Below, in pieces: positions 29,841 to 37,727 of a DNA stretch of 64,000 nucleotides; position 1 is the first letter of the stretch, and each line of letters opens with the position of its first letter. Origin of the DNA: Roseateles sp. YR242 (GTDB lineage: Bacteria; Pseudomonadota; Gammaproteobacteria; Burkholderiales; Burkholderiaceae_C); the NCBI RefSeq assembly GCF_900109745.1, contig NZ_FOAV01000006.1, forward strand, positions 124,001 through 188,000, in the 5' to 3' direction. The notes beneath the pieces are model-generated. The model had not been told where the DNA came from and did not search any database. It worked only from the letters and a program-made list of their open reading frames with translations. Both the position numbers and the translations under genes were made by a program.

Positions 29841-31211
29841 TCAGCCCGTCACTCGCGGCGCGCCCCCACCTGTCCATGCAGGCGCGGGCGTGGCGTCCAC
29901 GGTGCGCAGCACGCGCTGGGGGAACGGAATGTCGATGTTCAGCCGGTTCAGCAGCCGCAGGATGGCCAGGTTCACATCCGACTTGACCCCGCCCTGCCCG
30001 TTGTGCGGATCGGAAATCCAGAACGAGCAAGTCAGCTCCAACCCATCCGACGCAAAGTTGCTCAGGTTCACACTGGGCGCAGGCTCGCTCAGCACACGCC
30101 GCACCTGCTTCATGTCAGCCACCAGTTGCGGGAATAGCGCGTCCAGGTCGGTGCCGTAGGCCACCTGCACCACGGTGCTGATCAGCACCTGCGGGTCAGC
30201 CAGTGACAGGTTCTCCACCCGGTTGGTGATCAGGGTCTCGTTGGGCACGATGGCCTCGCGCCCGCCGAGCGCGCGGATGACGGTGTAGCGGGTCTTGATG
30301 TCGCTGATGCGCCCTTCGAAGTTGTCGATCTTGACCATGTCCCCGATCCGCAAGGAGCGTTCCGCCAGGATCATGAAGCCCGACACATAGTTCGCCGCAA
30401 TCTTCTGCAGGCCGAAACCCAGGCCCACGCCCACCGCGCCGCCCAGCCAGGACAAGGCACTCAGATCCAGGCCGAAGGTCTTGAAGGCCACCAGTGCGCC
30501 CGCCAGCAGTAGTACCGTGCGGATGATGTTGACGGCGATCTTGCGCATGGAGAGGTCAATGGCCTTGCCCCGCAGCAGGCGGGACTCCACCACCGACGAC
30601 AGCCACAGCACCACGATCATCACCAGGCCCACCCACAGCACGTCGCCCAGCACATCCGCCAGGCTGGGCACCTTCGTGCCGCTGCCCTTCATGAACTTGA
30701 CCTGAACGTGATCCAGTTCGTCCAGCACCACGGGCAGCACCCCGATGATCCAGAGGATGGAGCCCCCCCACGCTACCCACGAGACGCTGCGCTCCAGCAG
30801 CCGCGTGCCGATGGAATGGGGAAAGGCCGCCCGCAGCACGCGGGCCACGAAACGGATGATCACCAGGGACATCAGCACCGGAATCACCAGCCGCAGCAGC
30901 GCCACCGGCTGGTCCAGCACCGGCATCAGCCGCCGGGCGGCAAAGGCCAGCAAGAGCGCCAGCACCGGGAACAGCAAGCCGTCGAACACCCGACGCCCCA
31001 GCAGCACCGACTTGTGCCCTTCCGGCTGCGGAAAGTGCCGGCTGATGCGGTAGACGATCAGCCATGCCAACCCGAGGCAGGCCACCAGCAGCCCCAGCTC
31101 GATGAAGGCGGTGGGTTGGGTGAGCGAAGCCAGCAGGGTCTTCAGCTCGTTCAGGCTCAGGGTGTGGCTTAGCGTTTGGCTCAGGGAGGGGGAATTCAGT
31201 TCAGCACTCAT
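29841..31211 (-). CDS. Mechanosensitive ion channel of the MscS family
   Basis: A 456-residue inner-membrane channel that opens under membrane tension. There are five to six predicted helices. The pore helix and gate follow the MscS pattern LSWLGGAVGVGLGFGLQKIAANYVSG (residues about 260-285), then the beta domain GDMVKIDNFEGRISDIKTRYTVIR and IVPNETLITNRVENLS. The N-terminal four helices before the MscS core are an extension shared with larger YbdG/MscM-type members. It ends convergent with fumarase and follows the HDAC-like gene by 8 bases on the same strand. Confidence 0.9.
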   Translation of the reverse strand: MSAELNSPSLSQTLSHTLSLNELKTLLASLTQPTAFIELGLLVACLGLAWLIVYRISRHFPQPEGHKSVLLGRRVFDGLLFPVLALLLAFAARRLMPVLDQPVALLRLVIPVLMSLVIIRFVARVLRAAFPHSIGTRLLERSVSWVAWGGSILWIIGVLPVVLDELDHVQVKFMKGSGTKVPSLADVLGDVLWVGLVMIVVLWLSSVVESRLLRGKAIDLSMRKIAVNIIRTVLLLAGALVAFKTFGLDLSALSWLGGAVGVGLGFGLQKIAANYVSGFMILAERSLRIGDMVKIDNFEGRISDIKTRYTVIRALGGREAIVPNETLITNRVENLSLADPQVLISTVVQVAYGTDLDALFPQLVADMKQVRRVLSEPAPSVNLSNFASDGLELTCSFWISDPHNGQGGVKSDVNLAILRLLNRLNIDIPFPQRVLRTVDATPAPAWTGGGAPRVTG

Positions 31212-31219
31212 CAGTCAAG

Positions 31220-32173
31220 TCAAAGTCCGGCGAGCGCACGCAGATGTGCGCCCACGCTGCGTCCGAGGGCGCTGAGGTGGTAGCCGCCCTCCAGGCAGGA
31301 AACGATGCGGCCCTTGGCGTGGCGCCTGGCCACATCCATGATCCGCAGCGTGATCCATTCATAGTCTGCTTCCACCAGGCCCAGCTGAGCCAGCTCGTCC
31401 TCGCGGTGAGCATCGAAACCCGCAGAGACAAAGATCATCTGCGGCTTGAACCGTTCCAGGGCCGGCATCCAGAGCGCTTCGATCATCTCGCGAACCTCCG
31501 GCCCACGGGTGTAGGGCGGCACCGGCACATTCAGCATGTTGGGCCCCAGCGGATCATTGCCACTATAGGGGTAGAGCGGGTCCTGGAAGATGCTGACCAT
31601 CAAGACCCGGTCATCATTGGCCAGGATGTCTTCAGTGCCATTGCCGTGGTGCACATCGAAGTCCACCACCGCCACCCGGTCCAGCCCTCGCACATCCAGG
31701 GCATGGCGCGCGGCCACCGCCACGTTGTTGAAAAAGCAAAAACCCATGGCCTGGTCGCGGGTGGCGTGGTGGCCGGGTGGGCGTACCGCGCAGAAGGCGT
31801 TCTCCGCGCGGCCGTCCATCACGAGGTCCGTCGCCATGACGGCAGCGCCAGCCGCGCGCAAGGCGGCCGCCCAAGTGTGACCATTGGCAAAAGTGTCGGG
31901 GTCCAGCGCCTTGGGCGCCACGCCCTCGCCGCGGGCGGCCTGCTGCTCCAGCGCCTCGAGCGTGGCCCGCATCTCCGCCACATAACGGGCGGAGTGAGCA
32001 CGCTCCAGGCAGGCCAGCTCCGCCTTGGGCGCGTCATGCCGGTCCAGCGCGGCATCCATGCCGTGGGAGATCAGCCAGTCCTCGATCGCATCCAGCCGTT
32101 GCGGACATTCCGGATGCCCCCCACCCATGTCATGACGGTGGCAGTCCTGGTGGCTGAGGTAGGCAGTTGACAT
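31220..32173 (-). CDS. Histone deacetylase family protein
   Basis: A 317-residue zinc hydrolase of the bacterial HDAC/acetoin-utilisation/polyamine-deacetylase superfamily. Landmarks are RPPGHHATRDQAMGFCFFNN and the zinc-binding VVDFDVHHGNGTEDIL, then FVSAGFDAHREDELAQL with the third metal ligand and CLEGGYHLSALG with the active-site Tyr. The substrate in bacteria is not histone; acetylated polyamines or proteins are the usual candidates. I start at the ATG at 32173, because the longer reading runs back through the 13-bp repeat array. It is divergent from moxR and upstream of the MscS gene. Confidence 0.9.
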   Translation of the reverse strand: MSTAYLSHQDCHRHDMGGGHPECPQRLDAIEDWLISHGMDAALDRHDAPKAELACLERAHSARYVAEMRATLEALEQQAARGEGVAPKALDPDTFANGHTWAAALRAAGAAVMATDLVMDGRAENAFCAVRPPGHHATRDQAMGFCFFNNVAVAARHALDVRGLDRVAVVDFDVHHGNGTEDILANDDRVLMVSIFQDPLYPYSGNDPLGPNMLNVPVPPYTRGPEVREMIEALWMPALERFKPQMIFVSAGFDAHREDELAQLGLVEADYEWITLRIMDVARRHAKGRIVSCLEGGYHLSALGRSVGAHLRALAGL

Positions 32174-32174
32174 C

Positions 32175-32226
32175 TCTCTATGACTTCGCTGTATGACGTC
32201 GCTGTATGACGTCGCTGTGTGACGTC
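32175..32226. repeat. Four 13-bp tandem repeats in the HDAC/moxR divergent gap
   Basis: Units GCTGTATGACGTC at 32188-32200 and 32201-32213 are identical. 32214-32226 differs by one base and 32175-32187 by four. The array starts two bases before the HDAC start codon and ends 51 bases before moxR. Each unit carries TGACGTC. The period of 13 is not a multiple of three, as expected for a non-coding array. Confidence 0.85.
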
Positions 32227-32277
32227 CCTGAAACCGCTCCGTTTTTGCGCGCTCCGATTTTGCGATATGGTGCTGTG

Positions 32278-33234
32278 ATGGACTCCGAAGCAACCACGAC
32301 GCTCACGTCTCGACCGCTGGCCGACCTGCGCCGGCAGATTAGCACGATCATCAAGGGCAAGGAGGCCCAGACGGAGGACTGTTTGGCCTGCCTGCTGGCG
32401 GGTGGCCATCTGCTCATCGAGGATCTACCCGGCGTCGGCAAGACCACGCTGGCCCATGTGCTGTCCATTTCACTGGGGCTGCAGTTTTCCCGCGTTCAGT
32501 TCACCACGGACCTGATGCCGTCCGATCTGCTGGGTGTCAGCGTGTACAACCCGGCCGCTGTTGCCACCGGCGCCTCCGCCTTCCAGTTCCATCGTGGACC
32601 CGTCTTCAGCCAGGTGTTGCTGGCCGACGAGATCAACCGCGCCGGCCCCAAAACGCAAAGTGCCTTGCTGGAAGCGATGGAGGAATACCAGGTCAGCGTG
32701 GACGGGGTCACGCATCCCCTGCCCCTGCCGTTCTTCGTCATCGCGACCCAGAACCCCAGCGAGCAGTTGGGCACCCACCCGCTGCCGGAATCCCAGCTGG
32801 ACCGCTTCCTGATGTGCATCAGCCTGGGCTACCCGGACCGTCAGTCCGAACGCGAGCTGCTGATGGGCCAGGACAGCCGTGAGCTGCTGCGCCAGCTCAA
32901 GCCGGTGATGACACCGGAACAGTTGCAGGCCCTGCAGCGCGAGGTGTTGAAGATCCATGTGGCGCCCTCCTTGCTGGACTATCTGCAGGCGTTGCTGGAA
33001 GCCACCCGCAGTGGTGAATGGTTCCAGGAAGGCCTGAGCCCGCGCGCGGGCCTGGCGCTGCTGCGCGCCGCCCGGGCCAAGGCGCTGCTGAGTGGCCGCG
33101 ACTACGTCTCCCCGGACGACCTGCAGGCCATCCTGCCGCAGACCATCGCGCACCGCCTGCGTCCGCGCGGCGGCAGTGCCCGGGGCGCCCGCGAGCAGGT
33201 GCGCGCCATGATGGCCGCGGTGCCGCTGCCCTGA
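32278..33234 (+). CDS. moxR: MoxR family AAA+ ATPase
   Basis: A 318-residue ATPase of the MoxR chaperone group, thought to remodel or activate partner proteins. Walker A is LPGVGKTTLAHVLS (about residue 50), Walker B LLADEINRAGPKTQSALLEAMEE, and sensor 1 IATQNPSEQLGTHPLPESQLDRF. The C-terminal lid includes LSPRAGLALLRAARAKALL. The ATG at 32278 is the first sensible start after the repeat array. It heads the moxR-DUF58-tgpA operon, a very widespread bacterial trio of poorly known function in envelope stress or peptide crosslinking. Confidence 0.93.
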   Translation: MDSEATTTLTSRPLADLRRQISTIIKGKEAQTEDCLACLLAGGHLLIEDLPGVGKTTLAHVLSISLGLQFSRVQFTTDLMPSDLLGVSVYNPAAVATGASAFQFHRGPVFSQVLLADEINRAGPKTQSALLEAMEEYQVSVDGVTHPLPLPFFVIATQNPSEQLGTHPLPESQLDRFLMCISLGYPDRQSERELLMGQDSRELLRQLKPVMTPEQLQALQREVLKIHVAPSLLDYLQALLEATRSGEWFQEGLSPRAGLALLRAARAKALLSGRDYVSPDDLQAILPQTIAHRLRPRGGSARGAREQVRAMMAAVPLP

Positions 33235-33277
33235 GCAGCGGGCCGGCCACACTGCACCGACCACGGCACAGACGCGC

Positions 33278-34408
33278 ATGCTCCGACGACTGAAGCTCGC
33301 TTCCTTGCGCGGCACCTCCGGGGACGGCGCGGCCGCCCCTGCGGCGGCTCCGACCTCGGCCGCTGCCCCGGCCCTCGTTTCTGCCATCACCCCGCCACGC
33401 CGCGCCTGGCGCTGGCCGTGGCAGAACCGCTGGGACGCCTGGTGGCAGGCCCGCCACCCCCGCAGCGACACCACCTCGCTGGTCCAGCGCAACATCTACA
33501 TCCTGCCCAGCCGGCCGGGCATGGCGTTCTGTGCCACCTTGCTCCTGCTGCTGCTGGCTTCCATCAATGACCAGCTCAGCCTGGGCTACCTGCTGACCTT
33601 TCTGTTGGCGGGCGCCGGGCTGGCCTCCATGCACAGCACCCACGGCAACCTGCGGGGGCTGAAGCTTGACCTCAAGACACCCGCCCCCGCCTTCGCCGGC
33701 CAGGCGTTGGTGCTGGATGTGCGGTTGCACAACACCGGCAAGGCTCGTTACGGCATCGGCCTGCGGCTGCCGGAGGGACGTTACGCCGACACCGCGTTCA
33801 CCGACGTGCCGGCCGGCGGCCATGCGCAACTGCAACTGCAGGTCAGTTTCCCGGCACGGGGCCGCCATCTGTTGCCGGTGCTGCGCATCGAGTCGCGGTT
33901 CCCGTTGGGGCTTTTTGGGGCCTGGAGCCTGTGGCGGCCCGCCGCCGTGGCCTGGGTCTATCCCGCCCCCGAGATCGATGCGCCAGCCACGGCCGCCAGT
34001 GAGGAAGGCCTGCCCCAAGGCCAGGGCCAGCCCGGGCTGGGAGACGACCCCGGCCTGCGTCCTTACCGCCACGGCGATTCGCCGCGACAGATTCTCTGGA
34101 AGAAATCCGCCATGGCGCTCGCGCAGCCACAACCACCCTCCGGCGGGATCAACAGCGGCGCCGCGCCCCTGCTGGTGCGTGAACGCCTGGGCAGTCGCGC
34201 CAGCGAGCAATGGCTGGATCTGGCCGCCACCCGGGGCCTGCCTTTTGAAGCACGCCTGTCCCGCCTGGCCGCCTGGGTGCAGCGCGCCGAAGACGCCGGG
34301 CTGCCCTATGGGTTGCGCCTGGGCGACCGTGCGGTCGACCCCGACCTGGGTACGGACCACTACCGCGTCTGCATGGAAGCGCTGACGCTGCTGGAGGACC
34401 GGCCATGA
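33278..34408 (+). CDS. DUF58 domain-containing protein
   Basis: A 376-residue membrane-associated protein. A basic, Ala/Pro-rich N-terminus precedes two helices (RPGMAFCATLLLLLLASIND and LSLGYLLTFLLAGAGLASMH, about residues 78-120). The C-terminal half contains the DUF58 core DDPGLRPYRHGDSPRQILWKKSA, related to von Willebrand A domains and normally regulated by a MoxR ATPase. It overlaps the transglutaminase gene by 4 bases (ATGA). Confidence 0.9.
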   Translation: MLRRLKLASLRGTSGDGAAAPAAAPTSAAAPALVSAITPPRRAWRWPWQNRWDAWWQARHPRSDTTSLVQRNIYILPSRPGMAFCATLLLLLLASINDQLSLGYLLTFLLAGAGLASMHSTHGNLRGLKLDLKTPAPAFAGQALVLDVRLHNTGKARYGIGLRLPEGRYADTAFTDVPAGGHAQLQLQVSFPARGRHLLPVLRIESRFPLGLFGAWSLWRPAAVAWVYPAPEIDAPATAASEEGLPQGQGQPGLGDDPGLRPYRHGDSPRQILWKKSAMALAQPQPPSGGINSGAAPLLVRERLGSRASEQWLDLAATRGLPFEARLSRLAAWVQRAEDAGLPYGLRLGDRAVDPDLGTDHYRVCMEALTLLEDRP

Positions 34409-36471
34409 GCAGCGTCCTGCGCACCGCTGTCAGCGGGCGTTCGCGGGTGCGAAGCCCTTTGCCGCGTGAAGCGCGGGACACCCTGTTCCTGCTCGCCATC
34501 ATCGCCGCCACCCTCATACCGCATGCCGACCACCTGCCCTGGTGGTGCAGTGCCGTCACGGCCGCGGTGCTGGCCTGGCGCGCCCACATGGCCTGGCGCA
34601 GTGCCGCCCTGCCCGGGCGCTGGACCCTGGTGGCCGCGTTGGCGCTGATCATGACGCTGACCTGGATCACCCACCGCACGCTGCTGGGCCGCGAGGCCGG
34701 CATCACCATGCTGGCCATGCTGATGGCGCTGAAGACGCTGGAGTTGCGGGCGCGCCGGGATGCGTTCGTGGTGTTTTTCCTGGGCTTCTTCCTGGTGCTG
34801 ACGCAGTTCCTCTATTCACAGGCGCTGCTGACGGCGCTGTGGACCCTGCTGTGCGTCTGGGGCTTGCTGTCCGCGCTGGTGCTGGCGCAGATGCCGCAGG
34901 GCGTGCCCAGCCTCCGGCTGGCTGCCCGCATTGCAGCACGCAACACCGCCTACGGCCTGCCGGTGATGCTGGTTCTGTTCATGCTGTTTCCCCGCCTGCC
35001 GCCGCTGTGGGGCCTGCCCAAGGACGCAGGCGCGCGCACCGGCTTGTCCGACACGATGGAGTTCGGCTCCTTTGCGGACGTGGCGATGGACGACTCCATT
35101 GCCATGCGGCTTCAGTTCAAAGGCCCCCCGCCGCCGCAATCCCAGCTCTATTTCCGCGCACAGGTGCTGTCGCGCTTCGACGGACGCACCTGGACCGCCG
35201 CGCGAGGCTACTGGAGCAGCAGCCACAAGGACGTCCAACTGACCGGGCCGGTCTACCGCTTCCAGGTGACGATGGAGCCGTTGCGGGTGACCGTGCTGCC
35301 CATGCTCGAGTTCAGCCCGCCGCCGCCGGACGACCGTCTGCGGGTGGGCGACATGGCGCTGGTGCGCGGCGGCCAGGGCCAATGGGTGGCACCGCGGGCC
35401 GTTACCGAGCGGCTGCGTTTTGATTACGAGGCCTGGCCACGGGCCAGTTGGGGCATGGAGCAGTCGCGGGGGCTGACGCAGCAGGAGTTGCAACTGCCCC
35501 CCAACCTCAACCCACGCGCCGTAGCCCTGGGCGCCACGCTGCGCCAACGCTATGCGGAGCAGGACGAAGCGGCGCGGGCGACATCGATCAGCACCGACCT
35601 GCTCCGCCAGATCCGTACCAACGGCTACACCTACACGCTGACCCCCGGCGTCTATGGTGAAAACACGCCTGACGCCATCGATGAGTTCTGGTTCGATCGC
35701 AAGCTGGGCTTCTGCGAGCACTTCGCCGCAGCCTATGTCGTGATGATGCGTGCGGCGGGTGTACCGGCCCGCGTCGTCACCGGTTTCCAGGGCGCCGACC
35801 CGGAATTGCAAGACGGCGCCATGGTAGTCCGCATGGGCCAGGCGCACGCCTGGGCTGAATACTGGACCCAGAGCCGCGGCTGGCAGCGCGTGGACCCCAC
35901 GGCGGCCGTGGCACCGGACCGGGTCCAGGGCCGCCGCTTGCGCCAGCCGCCAGGTGCCATTGCCGGTGTGTTCGATACCGTCAGCCCGGGCACCCTGGAA
36001 CGCATGCGCCAAGCCTGGGAATCGATCAACAACCAATGGCAGCAACAGGTGTTGAATTTCTCCGGCGGCGAGCAGATGGATCTTCTGAAGCGGCTGGGTT
36101 TCGACGACCCCAACTGGGCGCTGCTGGTCCAGATGGGCGGTCTGCTGCTGGCGGGCGGCGCGGTGGTCGGGGCCGGTGTGGCCGCCTGGCAGCGCCGGCC
36201 CCATGACCCGTGGTCGCGCCAGCGAGCCCGCCTGCGCCGCGCCCTGGATGGCCTGGGCCTGTCCACCGCCGACCATGAAACCCCACGCCAATGGGCCCAG
36301 CAGTTGCAGGCCCGGCACGGCGCAGCCGCTCAACCGCTGGTGAACGCCCTGTTGCAACTGGATGCCCAACGCTATCGACAGGATCGCCTGGTGGGCACGT
36401 CACAATGGCAACAAGGTTTCCTGGCGGCCTGCGAGTCGCTCCGGCAGCAACTCGCCACCCAGGCGCGTTGA
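34405..36471 (+). CDS. tgpA: TgpA-type membrane transglutaminase-like protein
   Basis: A 688-residue membrane protein. Five to six N-terminal helices (DUF3488 region, residues about 20-200) are followed by a periplasmic transglutaminase domain with the catalytic Cys in KLGFCEHFAAAYVVMMRAAGV, the His in GQAHAWAEYW and the Asp in RVDPTAAVAPDR. A last helix near residue 575 and a DUF4129 region end the protein. In Pseudomonas aeruginosa the relative TgpA is essential, but its substrate is unknown. It is third in the moxR operon. Confidence 0.92.
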   Translation: MSSVLRTAVSGRSRVRSPLPREARDTLFLLAIIAATLIPHADHLPWWCSAVTAAVLAWRAHMAWRSAALPGRWTLVAALALIMTLTWITHRTLLGREAGITMLAMLMALKTLELRARRDAFVVFFLGFFLVLTQFLYSQALLTALWTLLCVWGLLSALVLAQMPQGVPSLRLAARIAARNTAYGLPVMLVLFMLFPRLPPLWGLPKDAGARTGLSDTMEFGSFADVAMDDSIAMRLQFKGPPPPQSQLYFRAQVLSRFDGRTWTAARGYWSSSHKDVQLTGPVYRFQVTMEPLRVTVLPMLEFSPPPPDDRLRVGDMALVRGGQGQWVAPRAVTERLRFDYEAWPRASWGMEQSRGLTQQELQLPPNLNPRAVALGATLRQRYAEQDEAARATSISTDLLRQIRTNGYTYTLTPGVYGENTPDAIDEFWFDRKLGFCEHFAAAYVVMMRAAGVPARVVTGFQGADPELQDGAMVVRMGQAHAWAEYWTQSRGWQRVDPTAAVAPDRVQGRRLRQPPGAIAGVFDTVSPGTLERMRQAWESINNQWQQQVLNFSGGEQMDLLKRLGFDDPNWALLVQMGGLLLAGGAVVGAGVAAWQRRPHDPWSRQRARLRRALDGLGLSTADHETPRQWAQQLQARHGAAAQPLVNALLQLDAQRYRQDRLVGTSQWQQGFLAACESLRQQLATQAR

Positions 36472-36545
36472 CGACGCTTTTTTCATTTGACATGGGCCGC
36501 TGCTGTTGCGCAAGAGCGGTGTCCGACTGAACTCTGGCTGTTTGC

Positions 36546-37727
36546 ATGACCCTCCGCCGCCGCTCCCTCCTTCAAGCCTCGCTGGCCGCCGCCCTGCCCG
36601 CCCTGGGGGGTGTGGCCACGGCGGCAGAGGCCGCCACAGCCGGCAAGAAGAAGCCATTGAAGGCACGCTCACCCGCACGCACCGCAGCCGCCGCTCCCGC
36701 CTTCGGTGAGCGTGCCGACCTGATGCAGTTTGCGGACGAGCAGGCTTCCGCGCTGGGCTATGAAGCGCAGGCGCTGCGAAACCTGCTGGCGCAGGCCCGT
36801 GTGCAGGCCTCGGTGCAGCGCCTCATCCTGCCGGGCTCGCCCGGCCAGTCCAAGGACTGGGGTGCCTACCGCCAGCGCTTCATCGAACCGCAACGCCTGC
36901 AGGCCGGCCTGGCCTTCTGGGCCGCCAACGAGGCGGACCTGACACGGGCGGAAGCCACCTTCGGTGTCCCGGCCCAGATCATCGCGGCCATCATCGGGGT
37001 GGAGACCTTCTACGGCCGCATCATGGGGGGCTACCGGGTGCTGGATGCGCTCACCACGCTGGCCTTCGACTACCCCTCGCCACTGCCTCCCGGTGCCCGA
37101 GATCGCAGCGGCTACTTCCGGCAAGAGCTGGGCCAGTTCCTGCTGCTGGCGCGGGAAAACGGCCTGGACCCGCTGGGCATGAAAGGCTCGTACGCCGGTG
37201 CCATGGGCTGGGGCCAATTCATGCCGGGCAGTTGGCGCCGCTTCGCGGTTGACTTCGACCGCGACGGGCATGTGGACCTGATCAACAGCCCGGTGGACGC
37301 CATCGGCTCGGTGGCGCACTTCCTGCGCGAACACGGCTGGCAGCCTGGCCTGCCGACGCATTACGCCGTCCAGGCGCCGGTGGACACGGCCGCACGTGCG
37401 CAGCTGCTGATCTCGGATGTCCTACCGCAATTGGACGTCAACCAGTTCCTGGCGGCAGGCGCCGATCTGAGTGTCGAGGGCCTGGGGCACGTCGGCCCGC
37501 TGGCGTTGATCGAGCTGCAGATGGGCAGCGCCTCACCTGTGTATGTGGCGGGCACCAAGAATTTCTATGTCGTCACGCGCTACAACCAAAGCAGCTACTA
37601 CGCCATGGCGGTGATCGAATTTGCCAACACGCTGGCGAGCTGGCGCAAGGCGGGTCAGGCAGCCACGCCACCAACAGGTCCTTCACCAACAGGTCCTTCA
37701 ACGTCAGCAACCGGCTCAGCTTCCTGA
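36546..37727 (+). CDS. mltB: Lytic murein transglycosylase B
   Basis: A 393-residue periplasmic enzyme that cleaves peptidoglycan to anhydromuropeptides. A twin-arginine-like basic start (TLRRRSLLQASLAAALPALG) precedes a signal cleavage near residue 27. There is no lipobox, unlike E. coli MltB. The catalytic Glu lies in QIIAAIIGVETFYGRIMGGY (about residue 158), and the GSYAGAMGWGQFMPGSWRRFAVDFDRDG-type core is present in two adjoining blocks. The tail repeats PTGPSPTGPS from a short DNA duplication. It lies 74 bases after tgpA and may be part of that unit. Its 3' end overlaps comEC by 12 bases. Confidence 0.93.
   Translation: MTLRRRSLLQASLAAALPALGGVATAAEAATAGKKKPLKARSPARTAAAAPAFGERADLMQFADEQASALGYEAQALRNLLAQARVQASVQRLILPGSPGQSKDWGAYRQRFIEPQRLQAGLAFWAANEADLTRAEATFGVPAQIIAAIIGVETFYGRIMGGYRVLDALTTLAFDYPSPLPPGARDRSGYFRQELGQFLLLARENGLDPLGMKGSYAGAMGWGQFMPGSWRRFAVDFDRDGHVDLINSPVDAIGSVAHFLREHGWQPGLPTHYAVQAPVDTAARAQLLISDVLPQLDVNQFLAAGADLSVEGLGHVGPLALIELQMGSASPVYVAGTKNFYVVTRYNQSSYYAMAVIEFANTLASWRKAGQAATPPTGPSPTGPSTSATGSAS

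Noticed and set aside
32175-32226. 13-bp repeats considered as a plasmid replication origin (iterons)
   Set aside because: No replication initiator gene is near, and the surroundings are core chromosomal genes. A regulatory reading is more likely.
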